Assembly: GCA_045540335.1 (NCBI GenBank) | Contig: JAZQHC010000020.1 | Location: 1-64,000 of the forward strand | Direction: 5' to 3' | DNA: 64,000 bases | Source: RGIG7213 sp045540335 | Lineage (GTDB): Bacteria > Bacillota > Clostridia > Oscillospirales > CAG-272 | Shown here: positions 1-8,184 of the stretch, piece by piece | Layout: each line of letters opens with the position of its first letter | Position numbering within the stretch: position 1 is the first letter of the stretch | Notes under the pieces: generated by a model | Databases searched by the model: none | Told to the model about the DNA's origin: nothing | What the model saw: only the letters and a program-made list of their open reading frames with translations | Program-made: the position numbers and the translations under genes

Positions 1-94
1 CTCTGTAGCTCAAATGGTGTTCTCGCATATCCATTATAACACACATCTTGAATTCTGTCGAGTACCTTCTGTTTTCTCTTCCTGTTTTACCCAT
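1..94 (-). CDS. IS3-family transposase OrfA, N-terminal part (runs off window)
   Basis: Reading the minus strand from ATG at 94 gives a peptide of 31 residues beginning MGKTGRENRRYSTEFK and continuing through CVIMDMREHHLSYR. This is the typical start of the small helix-turn-helix protein (OrfA) of IS3-family elements, which binds the terminal repeats and is fused to the DDE integrase OrfB by frameshifting. A GGAGG site lies 12 bases before the ATG. The rest of the protein is outside the window. The family call rests on the peptide style and the adjacent inverted repeat. Confidence 0.7.
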   Translation of the reverse strand, partial: MGKTGRENRRYSTEFKMCVIMDMREHHLSYR

Positions 95-136
95 AAAAAA
101 TATGCACCTCCAAAAGTGTCTAACTTTTGGGGTGCA
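1..136 (-). mobile_element. End of an IS3-family (IS150-like) insertion sequence
   Basis: The leftmost bases are the 5' end of an IS element running leftward out of the window. The transposase OrfA start is preceded by a GGAGG ribosome site (107-111). Just outside it lies an inverted repeat (101-117 against 124-140). The presumed element tip reads TGCACCCC on the minus strand and ends near 136, starting with TG as IS3-family ends do. Only one end is visible, so target duplication and completeness cannot be judged. Confidence 0.7.
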
Positions 137-242
137 TATCAATTGTGTAGAACGTGCCGTTTTTTTGTAAACAAATATATTTTATATTGAAATATACATA
201 TCTGAATGATATCATTTATACAAAACCAAAAAGGAGAACAAA

Positions 243-920
243 ATGAATATTCGTAAAAAGCTGATCATTGCCGCCGCCGTTTTGGCACTTCTTGCCATAT
301 TGTGTGCCATATGGATATTTTCCATAAACGCATACGTCGTTTCAACCACAAAAAGCAACGTCATTACCGTTGAAGAAGCGGCAGCTTTCGAAGATATAGA
401 CTGCATTTTGGTTCTCGGTTGTCTTGTGCGTTCAAACGGAACACCAAGCAATATGCTGGAAGACCGCCTTTTAACAGGCTTGGAATTGTACGATTGCAAC
501 GCTGCCCCAAAATTATTGATGAGCGGCGACCACGGGCGTGACGACTATAACGAAGTAGGTGCAATGAAGGATTATGCCGTTGAACGTAACGTTCCTTCAA
601 GCGACGTATTTACCGACCACGCAGGCTTTTCGACATACGAAAGCATCTACCGTGCAAAAGAAATATTCGGTGCAGACAAAATATTGATAGTAACACAGGA
701 ATACCATTTATATAGGGCGTTATATATCGCCAAATCCCTCGGGATAGAGGCTTTCGGCGTTTGTGCAGACAAAAACACCTACGCCGGGCAAACAATGCGC
801 GACATACGCGAAATTCTGGCACGAAATAAAGATTTCTTTTCTTGCGTTTTCAAGCCGAAGCCGACATACCTCGGAAACGCTATCCCCGTTGATGGCAACG
901 GAGATTTGTCAAACGGCTGA
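243..920 (+). CDS. YdcF/SanA-like (DUF218) membrane-anchored protein
   Basis: A 225-residue protein with one N-terminal membrane segment (about residues 7-28) followed by a DUF218-type domain (about 50-190). Visible hallmarks are the strand-loop CILVLGCLVR, the acidic/arginine motif ML.DRL, MSGDHG, and the later TQEYHLYRA stretch. SanA/YdcF/ElyC relatives are linked to envelope integrity, but their chemistry is not settled. The start ATG follows AAGGAG at 231-236. It stands alone between the IS end and apgM. The family call is firm; the function is not known. Confidence 0.85.
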   Translation: MNIRKKLIIAAAVLALLAILCAIWIFSINAYVVSTTKSNVITVEEAAAFEDIDCILVLGCLVRSNGTPSNMLEDRLLTGLELYDCNAAPKLLMSGDHGRDDYNEVGAMKDYAVERNVPSSDVFTDHAGFSTYESIYRAKEIFGADKILIVTQEYHLYRALYIAKSLGIEAFGVCADKNTYAGQTMRDIREILARNKDFFSCVFKPKPTYLGNAIPVDGNGDLSNG

Positions 921-949
921 CACTGTCGTTTTTTGTGATGTTTTCGCAC

Positions 950-1036
950 AAAATTTACCGAAAATTTATTATAAGCAGTATTAAAACATTATTTTAATGT
1001 TGTATTATATAAGGGCAAACATAAAATTTACCGAAA
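950..1036 (+). repeat. Two direct copies of a 14-bp sequence upstream of apgM
   Basis: The sequence AAAATTTACCGAAA occurs at 950-963 and again at 1023-1036, just before the apgM ribosome site. The distance between copies is about 73 bases. It could be a binding site pair or chance in AT-rich DNA. Confidence 0.4.
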
Positions 1037-1052
1037 GGATAAAACATATATC

Positions 1053-2264
1053 ATGAAATATCTCGTTTTGCTGTGCGACGGCATGGCAGATTGGAAAATA
1101 CCCGCCTTAGGCGGCAAAACGCCTATGGAGGTTGCAAACAAACCCTGTATGGATGCCTTGGCAAAAAAATCTTTTTGCGGAAAGGTTTTAAACGTACCCG
1201 AGGGCATGGTGCCTGAAAGTGATACTGCAAACCTTGCCGTTATGTCGTACGACCCAAGAGAATTTTCGCACGGCAGATCTCCGCTTGAAGCGGTAAGCAT
1301 AGGGTTAACGATGCAGCCCGATGATACTGCGTACAGATGCAATATAGTAACAATTTCCGAGCAGGAAGAAAATTACGACGATAAAATTATGATAGACCAT
1401 TCTGCCGACGAGATCTCTACAGCAGAAGCAGATGTGCTTATAAAAGCGATAGACGAGGCATTCGGCAACGAGTTTCGCAAATTTTATACGGGTATCAGCT
1501 ATCGCCACTGCCTTATATGGAAAAATTCGCCCGGGCTTTATAACTTCAGCCGCCCGCACGATATAATAGGCAGAAAAATAAAGGATTATTTACCCGAAGG
1601 TGAGATCGGCGGTCAATTTATTGATCTTTTCAGAAAAAGCTACGATGTGCTTAACAATCATCCGTTGAATGAGGAACGCCGTAAAAAAGGCTTGAAGCCT
1701 GCAAACTCTATCTGGTTATGGAGTCCCGGAACAAAACCGCAGCTTCCCGATTTCCGCGAAAAATGGGGTATTTCCGCATCGGTTATTTCAGCGGTTGACC
1801 TTATAAAGGGCATCGGCTTGTGTGCAGGAATGCGATCTGTTGATGTTGATGGCGCAACGGGCAATATTCACACCAATTTCGACGGCAAGGGTAAAGCAAC
1901 GATAGAAGAATTCAAAAACGGGGCAGACCTCGTTTACGTTCACGTTGAAGCGCCCGACGAATGCGGTCACAGGGCTGAATTGGAAAACAAAGTAAGATCT
2001 ATTGAATTGATAGACGAAAAAATATTAACACCGGTTTATAACTACTTGAAGCAAAGCGGCGAGGATTTCAAAATACTCGTTCTGCCGGATCACCCCACGC
2101 CTATCGAAATCAGAACTCATTCTTCCGAGGCAGTTCCCTTTATGATGTATTCTTCTGAAAAAGATGAAGAAGGAATTGAATCTTTCACAGAAGATAACGC
2201 AGAAAAAACAGGCTTTTATCTTAACGAAGGCGAGCACCTGTTTGACTATTTTATAAAAAAATAA
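1053..2264 (+). CDS. apgM: Cofactor-independent phosphoglycerate mutase, ApgM type
   Basis: A 403-residue protein of the archaeal-type 2,3-bisphosphoglycerate-independent phosphoglycerate mutase family (alkaline phosphatase superfamily), interconverting 3- and 2-phosphoglycerate in glycolysis. The metal site Asp is in LLCDGMAD (residues 6-13), the catalytic Ser is in PESDTANL (about 56), and the C-terminal metal ligands lie in DHPTPI and HSSEAVPF. The start is preceded by GAAAGGA. lepB follows after 22 bases. Some relatives in this family act as homoserine kinases, so substrate is inferred. A decayed second copy of its 3' end lies at 48227-48385. Confidence 0.88.
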   Translation: MKYLVLLCDGMADWKIPALGGKTPMEVANKPCMDALAKKSFCGKVLNVPEGMVPESDTANLAVMSYDPREFSHGRSPLEAVSIGLTMQPDDTAYRCNIVTISEQEENYDDKIMIDHSADEISTAEADVLIKAIDEAFGNEFRKFYTGISYRHCLIWKNSPGLYNFSRPHDIIGRKIKDYLPEGEIGGQFIDLFRKSYDVLNNHPLNEERRKKGLKPANSIWLWSPGTKPQLPDFREKWGISASVISAVDLIKGIGLCAGMRSVDVDGATGNIHTNFDGKGKATIEEFKNGADLVYVHVEAPDECGHRAELENKVRSIELIDEKILTPVYNYLKQSGEDFKILVLPDHPTPIEIRTHSSEAVPFMMYSSEKDEEGIESFTEDNAEKTGFYLNEGEHLFDYFIKK

Positions 2265-2286
2265 TTCTTAGAAAGGCAGATATAAA

Positions 2287-2964
2287 GTGAACAACGAAAA
2301 CAACGAAAACGTTGAACTTGACATACCCGCTTCCGACTGTGAAGCAACGGAAGAAAAGAAGGGCAAGAAAAAGCGTACTGCATTGCAGGAAATCTTCGAT
2401 TGGGTAGAAATACTTGTGCTTTCCCTTGCGTTCGTGCTTGTAATATTCACATATTTCGGAAGGTTGGCTGTTGTTCAGCAAACTTCGATGGAATGCACGC
2501 TTATGTCTAATGACACGTTGCTTATTTCCGATTTTATGTACGATCCGCAAATAGGTGATATTATTGTATTTCACGCTCCTGCAACGGCGAACATGCATAT
2601 TGAGCCGCTTATAAAACGCGTTATTGCAACGGGTGGGCAGTCTGTATATATTGATTTTCCGAATTGGGAGGTTTACGTTTACGACGACCCCGACCAGAAA
2701 TACAATACGCTTGAAGAAATAAAAGCCGCAGGATATAAGCCCCTTGAAGAAGAATATATTAAAAACAACATACGGTACGATCCCAATTCGGTGATGCACT
2801 TCGCAACCAGAGAATATCCCGTACGGCTTGCAGAAGACGAGTTGTTCGTTATGGGCGACAACAGGCAGGTATCAAGCGATTCACGTTCTTTCGGGCCGAT
2901 AAAAGAAAGCTATATTTTGGGCAAGGTAATAGTTCGCCTTTCGCCCGTTTTCGGTAAAGTATAA
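2287..2964 (+). CDS. lepB: Signal peptidase I (Ser/Lys type)
   Basis: A 225-residue type I signal peptidase, which cleaves signal peptides from Sec-exported proteins at the outer face of the membrane. After a charged cytoplasmic tail there is one membrane segment (about 40-58). The catalytic Ser is in QTSMECTL (Ser67), the catalytic Lys in PLIKRVIA (Lys110), and the conserved MGDNR...SSDSRSFG box follows. The start is GTG after GAAAGG. It overlaps the downstream GTPase gene by one base (TAATG), so the two are translationally coupled. A different, Ser/His-type signal peptidase is at 52982. Confidence 0.93.
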   Translation: MNNENNENVELDIPASDCEATEEKKGKKKRTALQEIFDWVEILVLSLAFVLVIFTYFGRLAVVQQTSMECTLMSNDTLLISDFMYDPQIGDIIVFHAPATANMHIEPLIKRVIATGGQSVYIDFPNWEVYVYDDPDQKYNTLEEIKAAGYKPLEEEYIKNNIRYDPNSVMHFATREYPVRLAEDELFVMGDNRQVSSDSRSFGPIKESYILGKVIVRLSPVFGKV

Positions 2965-3845
2965 TGCCAACGGATATCATTCAATGGTTTCCGGGGCATA
3001 TGGCGAAAACGAAGCGCCTTATTAAAGAAAATTTATCCTCGGTAGATATAGTAATAGAATTGCTGGATGCAAGAATCCCATATAGCTCTGCAAATCCGCA
3101 ATTGGCACAGTTGATTGAAGGCAAGCCCGTTATTACGGTATTAAACAAGGCCTCTCTTGCAGATGAAAAAGCAAATATCATATGGCGTGATGCTTATATC
3201 AAATCGGGCAGGCGCTGTATAGTTTGCGATTGTATAAACGGTGCAGGTCTGGGCATTTTGAAAGACGGTATATCAAAAGTTCTTGCAGATAAATTGGCGA
3301 AATACGAAGAAAAGGGTATGTCTGGCAGGCACATAAAAGCTATGATCGTAGGGATACCGAACGTCGGAAAATCTTCGTTGATAAACAAGCTTTCAAGCGG
3401 TAAATCCGCAAAGGTAGAAAACCGCCCGGGCGTTACATTAACGAAGCAATGGGTAACCACGAAGATCGGCATAGATCTGTTGGATATGCCGGGTGTTTTG
3501 TGGCCAAAATTCGATTCGCAAACGGTTGGCGAGAATCTTGCCGCCACAGGCGCTATAAAAGACGATGTTCTTATTCCCGAACAGATCGCCGCTTCTCTTT
3601 GTGCTACACTTGCACACCTTTACCCTGACCTTTTATGCCAAAGATACAAGCTGACAACTGATAAGCTTGACACCTGCAGAGACGGAAACGACGTTCTTGA
3701 GCTGATTTGCAAAAAGCGCGGTTTTCTTTTACCCGGCGGCGTATTTGATACAGAACGCGGCGCAAAGGTAATACTTGAAGAATTCAGAAACGGAAAAATA
3801 GGAAGAATTACACTTGAAAGGCCCGACAAAACAACGTTAGGCTAA
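2964..3845 (+). CDS. rbgA: Ribosome biogenesis GTPase YlqF/RbgA
   Basis: A 293-residue circularly permuted GTPase needed for late 50S subunit assembly. The permuted order is visible: the G4 motif NKAS (61-64) precedes the G1 P-loop GIPNVGKSS (130-138) and G3 DMPG (174-177). The N-terminal IQWFPGHMAK signature is that of YlqF. The stop codon of lepB overlaps its ATG. The same lepB-rbgA-rnhB-yraN order is common in Firmicutes, usually near rplS, which is not in this window. Confidence 0.95.
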   Translation: MPTDIIQWFPGHMAKTKRLIKENLSSVDIVIELLDARIPYSSANPQLAQLIEGKPVITVLNKASLADEKANIIWRDAYIKSGRRCIVCDCINGAGLGILKDGISKVLADKLAKYEEKGMSGRHIKAMIVGIPNVGKSSLINKLSSGKSAKVENRPGVTLTKQWVTTKIGIDLLDMPGVLWPKFDSQTVGENLAATGAIKDDVLIPEQIAASLCATLAHLYPDLLCQRYKLTTDKLDTCRDGNDVLELICKKRGFLLPGGVFDTERGAKVILEEFRNGKIGRITLERPDKTTLG

Positions 3846-3914
3846 AGTAAAAAAACGAATTACACCGCTTGTTTTAATGCAAACGAGCTTTACTACCAAA
3901 AGGAACGACAAACA

Positions 3915-4523
3915 ATGCTTTTATACGATATTGAAGAATCCCTTGCAAACAAGGGATTCAACTTTATATGCGGCGTTGATGAAGCAGGCAGAGGACCGCT
4001 TGCAGGCGACGTTTACGCCGCCGCGGTGATCTTGCCGCAGGGCCTCGTTATAGACGGGCTTAACGATTCGAAAAAGCTTTCTGAAAAGCGAAGAGAAGAG
4101 CTTTTTCAAAAGATCACCGCGAATGCTGTCGCTTACGCGATAGCATCTGCAAGCGCAAAAGAAATAGACGAAATTAACATACTTAACGCTGTTATGCTGG
4201 CTATGAACAGGGCTATTTCTTCCCTTGCGGTAAAGGCAGATTACGCCTTGATAGACGGTAATATTGCAAGAGGCTTTGATATTCCTTGCCAAACCGTTAT
4301 AAAAGGCGATGCAAAAAGCCCTTCAATAGCGGCGGCAAGCATTCTTGCAAAGGTAAGCAGGGATCGCGTATGTATGCAGTTAGATGAAAAATATCCCGAA
4401 TACGGCTTTGCAAAGCACAAGGGATACGGCACGAAAGCACACATGGAAGCTTTACGCAAATACGGTCCATGTCCCGAACACAGAAAAACGTTTTTAAAAT
4501 TTTTAAACAATGAATCAAAATAA
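3915..4523 (+). CDS. rnhB: Ribonuclease HII
   Basis: A 202-residue RNase HII, which nicks RNA-DNA hybrids and removes misincorporated ribonucleotides. The first acidic metal ligands are in the GVDEAGRGPLAGDV motif (Asp22, Glu23), with further ligands in ALIDGN and SIAAASILAKVSRD. The length is normal for the family. Translation starts at ATG after AAAAGGA. The 3' end overlaps yraN by 14 bases. Confidence 0.95.
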   Translation: MLLYDIEESLANKGFNFICGVDEAGRGPLAGDVYAAAVILPQGLVIDGLNDSKKLSEKRREELFQKITANAVAYAIASASAKEIDEINILNAVMLAMNRAISSLAVKADYALIDGNIARGFDIPCQTVIKGDAKSPSIAAASILAKVSRDRVCMQLDEKYPEYGFAKHKGYGTKAHMEALRKYGPCPEHRKTFLKFLNNESK

Positions 4524-4878
4524 CAACGTATCAAAAGGTACAAAGGGCGAAAGCCGGGCTGCCGAATTTCTTCAAGAAAACGGATATACAATATTGCACA
4601 GAAACAAGCGTTACGCACATTGGGAAACGGACATTATATGTGAAAACGAACAGTATCTTGTATTTGCAGAGGTTAAAACGCGCAAATACAACTCTGCTTT
4701 TGGCAGGCCTGCTGCCGCTGTAAATGCAAAGAAAAAGCAAAACCTTATTTCTTGTGCAGAAGCATATATTGCCGAAAACGGTACGCACGGAAAACAGGTG
4801 CGGCTTGACGTGATAGAAGTATATGAAAGCAACGGCAATTACCGCATAATGCATTTAAAAAACGCAATAACGAAATAA
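4510..4878 (+). CDS. YraN family (UPF0102) endonuclease-like protein
   Basis: A 122-residue YraN-family protein with a restriction-endonuclease-like fold. The signature GE..A..FL...GY.IL..N.R....EID is present in slightly altered form (ETDIICE in place of EIDLI), followed by LVFAEVKTR, which carries the E-x-K metal motif. Biological role is unknown; the gene often follows rnhB, as here. It overlaps rnhB by 14 bases, and a terminator follows at once. Confidence 0.88.
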   Translation: MNQNNNVSKGTKGESRAAEFLQENGYTILHRNKRYAHWETDIICENEQYLVFAEVKTRKYNSAFGRPAAAVNAKKKQNLISCAEAYIAENGTHGKQVRLDVIEVYESNGNYRIMHLKNAITK

Positions 4879-4901
4879 AAGCCGTCTGTCAGACGGCTTT
4901 T
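4877..4901. terminator. Intrinsic terminator after yraN
   Basis: A perfect stem AAAAGCCGTCT with loop GTC and its complement, followed by a T-rich tract. It can serve the rightward yraN operon and also lies just past the end of the leftward XRE gene. Confidence 0.85.
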
Positions 4902-4916
4902 ATTGTTTTATTAACC

Positions 4917-5141
4917 TTATTTTTCGTCACGTTTAAACTCAAGAATATCGCCGGGCTGGCAATCAAGCACGTCGCATATTGCCTCAAGCGTAGAAAAGCG
5001 GATCGCACTTACCTTACCTGTTTTTATTTTAGAAAGATTTACGTTTGCCACGCCCACCTTTTCAGATAATTCGTTTAACGAAATTTTTCTGTCTGCCATA
5101 ACGCGGTCAAGCCGCAGAATTATTGCCATTTTACACCTCAC
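4917..5141 (-). CDS. Small XRE/Cro-type DNA-binding regulator (YozG-like)
   Basis: A 74-residue helix-turn-helix protein of the short Cro/CI type that pairs with DUF2975 membrane proteins in many Firmicutes. The motif is clear: RLDRVMADRKISLNELSEKV, then NLSKIKTGKVSAIRFSTLEAI, and the usual ending CQPGDILEF. It overlaps the upstream DUF2975 gene by four bases, so the two are co-translated. It probably controls its own small operon; targets are unknown. Confidence 0.9.
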   Translation of the reverse strand: MRCKMAIILRLDRVMADRKISLNELSEKVGVANVNLSKIKTGKVSAIRFSTLEAICDVLDCQPGDILEFKRDEK

Positions 5142-5731
5142 AATGTTTCATCTGACAGTTCTTGCAGCTGCCTGCCGTAATCAAAAATATACGCAAGAAG
5201 TCTTAAAGCAAGTGCCCATATTACCCACGACATCTCGGTAGTAACTTGTATATTCGCTGATTGAATATACTCGTTTTTAAACAAAAATTCGTATTCACTT
5301 AAAAATTTTCCCAACGCAAACGAGGCTGCAACATCTACTGCAATTTTCAATATCGCATACACGATAACCGTATCGGCAAGCGTTTTAATCCCCGCGCCAA
5401 CGGTATTAAAAAACGGAGTACCGTTTTTAATAGGCTTTAAAATATCAGAAACCTTTTTGGCAACAAAGGCCGCAACGCCTATTTCCAACAGCATATTAAC
5501 CGCTTCCATAATTTGAATAAGATGAAATTCAAAATTTTGAACGTTTACTTTTTCGGGGTTTAATTCAAGAAACAAATATCCAAATTGAAGCGTTCCGCCG
5601 GAAAATAGGTCGCTTTTAAACAGCATTAACGCCAAACATACGGCAACGACGGCAGCGGAAATTACTGTCAACCAAAAAAACACACGGCAAAATAAATACA
5701 TGTAGCTTGCAGATTGCTTTAAATTTTTCAT
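5138..5731 (-). CDS. DUF2975 four-helix membrane protein
   Basis: A 197-residue integral membrane protein. Hydrophobic segments lie around residues 13-35, 75-100, 120-145 and 165-185. The layout and the overlapping XRE gene downstream are those of DUF2975/XRE pairs. Function is unknown; a membrane sensor that modulates the small regulator is a reasonable guess but not shown. A TTGACA-N17-TATAAT promoter sits just upstream. Confidence 0.8.
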   Translation of the reverse strand: MKNLKQSASYMYLFCRVFFWLTVISAAVVAVCLALMLFKSDLFSGGTLQFGYLFLELNPEKVNVQNFEFHLIQIMEAVNMLLEIGVAAFVAKKVSDILKPIKNGTPFFNTVGAGIKTLADTVIVYAILKIAVDVAASFALGKFLSEYEFLFKNEYIQSANIQVTTEMSWVIWALALRLLAYIFDYGRQLQELSDETL

Positions 5732-5780
5732 TATGGTATTCTCCTTTTCCCGTTTGTATCGGGATTTTTATTATGGTTGG

Positions 5781-5809
5781 ATTATATCACATAAATTTAC
5801 GTTTGTCAA
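5781..5809 (-). promoter_or_regulatory. SigA promoter for DUF2975-XRE operon
   Basis: On the minus strand TTGACA (5804-5809) and TATAAT (5781-5786) are separated by exactly 17 bases, both matching consensus. Confidence 0.85.
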
Positions 5810-5860
5810 GTATTTTTTAACGATAAACATTAAAAATTTTATTTTTTAATCCAATATATA

Positions 5861-5893
5861 AAAAATCGGAAGGATAAATCATCCTTCCGATTT
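5861..5893. terminator. Intrinsic terminator after the zinc-ribbon gene
   Basis: A 14-bp stem AAAATCGGAAGGAT / ATCCTTCCGATTTT with a five-base loop lies immediately after the stop codon of the leftward zinc-ribbon gene at 5897; T-rich ends on both strands. Confidence 0.85.
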
Positions 5894-5896
5894 TAA

Positions 5897-7021
5897 TTAT
5901 TTGTTCGAAATATATACAAACAATGCTATCGCCGCCAAAGCAAGAAGAACCGCGATGCACACACGCAACGGAGATATCGGCGTTTTTCCCGCAACCTTAC
6001 CCGTTTGACCGTTTACCATAAATTGATATACCTTATTTTTATATTTGAACGAGGAAAGCCATATCGGCAGCATCAAATACTTGTATTTAATATTTGAATA
6101 TTGTGTGCTTAAACTGATATTTCTTACATGGCTTGTGGAATATTGCATTTCTATCTGGTCTGAAATACCGCGGCGCAGTATTGTTGCGATATCATCCTTT
6201 GACTTTTCCCACGAATCCGCAAGACCGATAGAATATCTTTCGGAAATAAATCCCGAAATATATTCAGGCTTGTAAAGCAAGTTGTCCTCTGTATTAAACG
6301 GGGCAAGCTGCCTCATCATTCTAACGTCATAGCGTGCGGTTGCAAACTGCATATTATCGTTTATAAATTTCTGATACGTGCCTGAGGTGGTGTACCAGTC
6401 GATAACCGTCCTTGTTTCGCCCTTGGAATTTTTTACGCGGCGTTCTTTTCCGTATTGTGCCGTATAATGTGAATATGTATCCGAATCAAACGTCCACGCG
6501 GGAAGATACACGCCCTTGAAGGCATCGGGCTTTGCTTTTTTCTTTGCTTCACTTGGGCAGAAAAGCTTACCCTTTATCCACGAAGTAAATTTCTGCCCTG
6601 CCGTTTTTTTATCCACCTTAAATATGCAAACACCGCCGGGTGCAAGTGTATTAACGTCTTTTTCTTCCATAACTTGGTTAGAATCGCAGTAAGGGCATTT
6701 ATTTGAAAGCTCTAACTCGTCATATATCGACTCGCCGCCGCAGGATTTACATATTATAGTTTTCTTTGCAACGCCCCAATCACAGTTTCCGGTAGATTGC
6801 GCAGATTCAAAATCCAATTCTTGTGCGCTTGTTATATTTTCTCCGTTATCGCCTTGAACTTTATCGGCTTGTATTTCTATTTTAGAGTCACAATAAGGGC
6901 ACATCAACCCGCCCGTTGACGGATCAAATTCAACAGTTCCGCCGCAATACGGGCATTTTTTGTCGGTTGCTTTTTTCGTTTCTTCAAACGCAATTTCTTC
7001 AAAATTCATTTCATCACTCAT
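5897..7021 (-). CDS. Zinc-ribbon protein with C-terminal membrane anchor
   Basis: A 374-residue protein of the kind often annotated TFIIB-type zinc ribbon-containing. Two zinc ribbons are visible near the N-terminus: CPYCGG...CPYCDSK (about residues 23-46) and CKSCGG...CPYCDSN (about 91-115). A beta-rich central region follows, and a hydrophobic C-terminal segment (about 350-370) probably anchors it to the membrane. Many Clostridia carry it as a single gene, as here, with its own promoter and terminator. Function is unknown. Confidence 0.75.
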   Translation of the reverse strand: MSDEMNFEEIAFEETKKATDKKCPYCGGTVEFDPSTGGLMCPYCDSKIEIQADKVQGDNGENITSAQELDFESAQSTGNCDWGVAKKTIICKSCGGESIYDELELSNKCPYCDSNQVMEEKDVNTLAPGGVCIFKVDKKTAGQKFTSWIKGKLFCPSEAKKKAKPDAFKGVYLPAWTFDSDTYSHYTAQYGKERRVKNSKGETRTVIDWYTTSGTYQKFINDNMQFATARYDVRMMRQLAPFNTEDNLLYKPEYISGFISERYSIGLADSWEKSKDDIATILRRGISDQIEMQYSTSHVRNISLSTQYSNIKYKYLMLPIWLSSFKYKNKVYQFMVNGQTGKVAGKTPISPLRVCIAVLLALAAIALFVYISNK

Positions 7022-7053
7022 ACAACTAACCTCCGATATTTTAATACAAAATA

Positions 7054-7082
7054 ATTATAACCTTTTGAAATCGGTTTGTCAA
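7054..7082 (-). promoter_or_regulatory. SigA promoter for the zinc-ribbon gene
   Basis: Minus strand TTGACA (7077-7082) and TATAAT (7054-7059), spacer 17 bases, about 35 bases before the start codon. Confidence 0.85.
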
Positions 7083-7123
7083 TATCAAACGCTTTAAGCT
7101 ATGCGTTTGTATATAGATATATA

Positions 7124-7879
7124 TTAAATCAATATGTCTTCCCCGGGGCAGATAAATCTATACGGTATTTGCGGGCAAACGCGTTTCATTTCATCTTCAA
7201 ACGCACCCGGATCGCCGTGATGCTGTGCAAACATCCAATAATGATACGGTATAACAAGGTCGGGGCATAACGCATTCGCAAGGGCAACCGCATCAACGTG
7301 ATCCATATTGCCGAATGCACCGTTTATTGGGGTAAACAATACGTCTATTTTTCCGTATTGCATATACTGTTCAACCCTATCCAATCTTAAGCAGGTATCG
7401 CCGGTTACGCATAGACGCTTTCCGCCGCACTCTATTATCACGCCAACAGCATCAGGTGCGGCTTTTCCGTGGTCGCAATCAATAAAATGAACCGTTATAT
7501 CATCACATTGCACCGTTTGTCCCGCGGAAAAGAAACGCGTTCTGTCTGATATTACGCCAAGCTGCTCGCATTCCTCTTTGCATCTTTGCGACGCCAAAAG
7601 AACGGTTTTTCCGTTATCAAGCAGAACAGGAACCGAATCAGGGTCGAAATGATCGTAATGCGCGTGCGTTGCTATCAACCAATCAAGCTTCAATTCACTT
7701 GCGGATACAACCTTTGGGCACAAGCGTTTAAATCCGTCGTATCGCATTACACAATCTGAAAGGTAAAGGTCTATTCCCATCACGGCACCATTCGGGCTGA
7801 CAAGTATATACCCCGCCTGACCCGTAAAAAGCAGCTTAACCCCTTCTTTATCGGGGGATATTTTATCAACAAAATCCAT
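7124..7879 (-). CDS. MBL-fold metallo-hydrolase (UlaG-like)
   Basis: A 251-residue metallo-beta-lactamase-fold protein. The metal motif HAHYDHFD is present, with later ligands in CVTGDTCLR and PYHYWMF. The whole protein resembles the L-ascorbate-6-phosphate lactonase (UlaG) group more than true lactamases or RNases. The substrate cannot be told from sequence. It is monocistronic, divergent from serC, with a consensus promoter. Confidence 0.85.
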   Translation of the reverse strand: MDFVDKISPDKEGVKLLFTGQAGYILVSPNGAVMGIDLYLSDCVMRYDGFKRLCPKVVSASELKLDWLIATHAHYDHFDPDSVPVLLDNGKTVLLASQRCKEECEQLGVISDRTRFFSAGQTVQCDDITVHFIDCDHGKAAPDAVGVIIECGGKRLCVTGDTCLRLDRVEQYMQYGKIDVLFTPINGAFGNMDHVDAVALANALCPDLVIPYHYWMFAQHHGDPGAFEDEMKRVCPQIPYRFICPGEDILI

Positions 7880-7910
7880 ATAAACTACCCTTTCTCAGTT
7901 TACTGAATCA

Positions 7911-7939
7911 AATATAGCACAAACGAATATTTTTGTCAA
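7911..7939 (-). promoter_or_regulatory. SigA promoter for the MBL-fold gene
   Basis: Minus strand TTGACA (7934-7939) and TATATT (7911-7916) with a 17-base spacer, about 32 bases before the ATG. Confidence 0.8.
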
Positions 7940-8090
7940 TTATATTTCTTCATTAACCTTTTTAAGCGTTGTATTCTTTTTTTATAAAATATTATTCTAA
8001 AGCTTTGTTTTGCAAGCAGATACAAATGAATATAAGTGCTTACAATTATTTAACATATAAGTCGAATTTGTAATTTTTTTGTGATAGATA

Positions 8091-8119
8091 TTGACTAAAT
8101 AAATAAAAAAGAGTATAAT
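8091..8119 (+). promoter_or_regulatory. SigA promoter for serC-serA
   Basis: TTGACT (8091-8096), 17 bases, TATAAT (8114-8119); about 66 bases before the serC start. The rest of the 305-base gap between serC and the divergent MBL gene is AT-rich and shows no recognisable riboswitch or T-box. Confidence 0.85.
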
Positions 8120-8184
8120 TACACGTAATTTATTACATTAGCAGATAACAATATAAATAAACTTTCTTGAAAGGAACAATTATT

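Noticed and set aside
7880..8184. T-box or serine-responsive riboswitch upstream of serC
   Set aside because: No T-box core sequence or terminator hairpin is seen; the gap is simply AT-rich with two good promoters.
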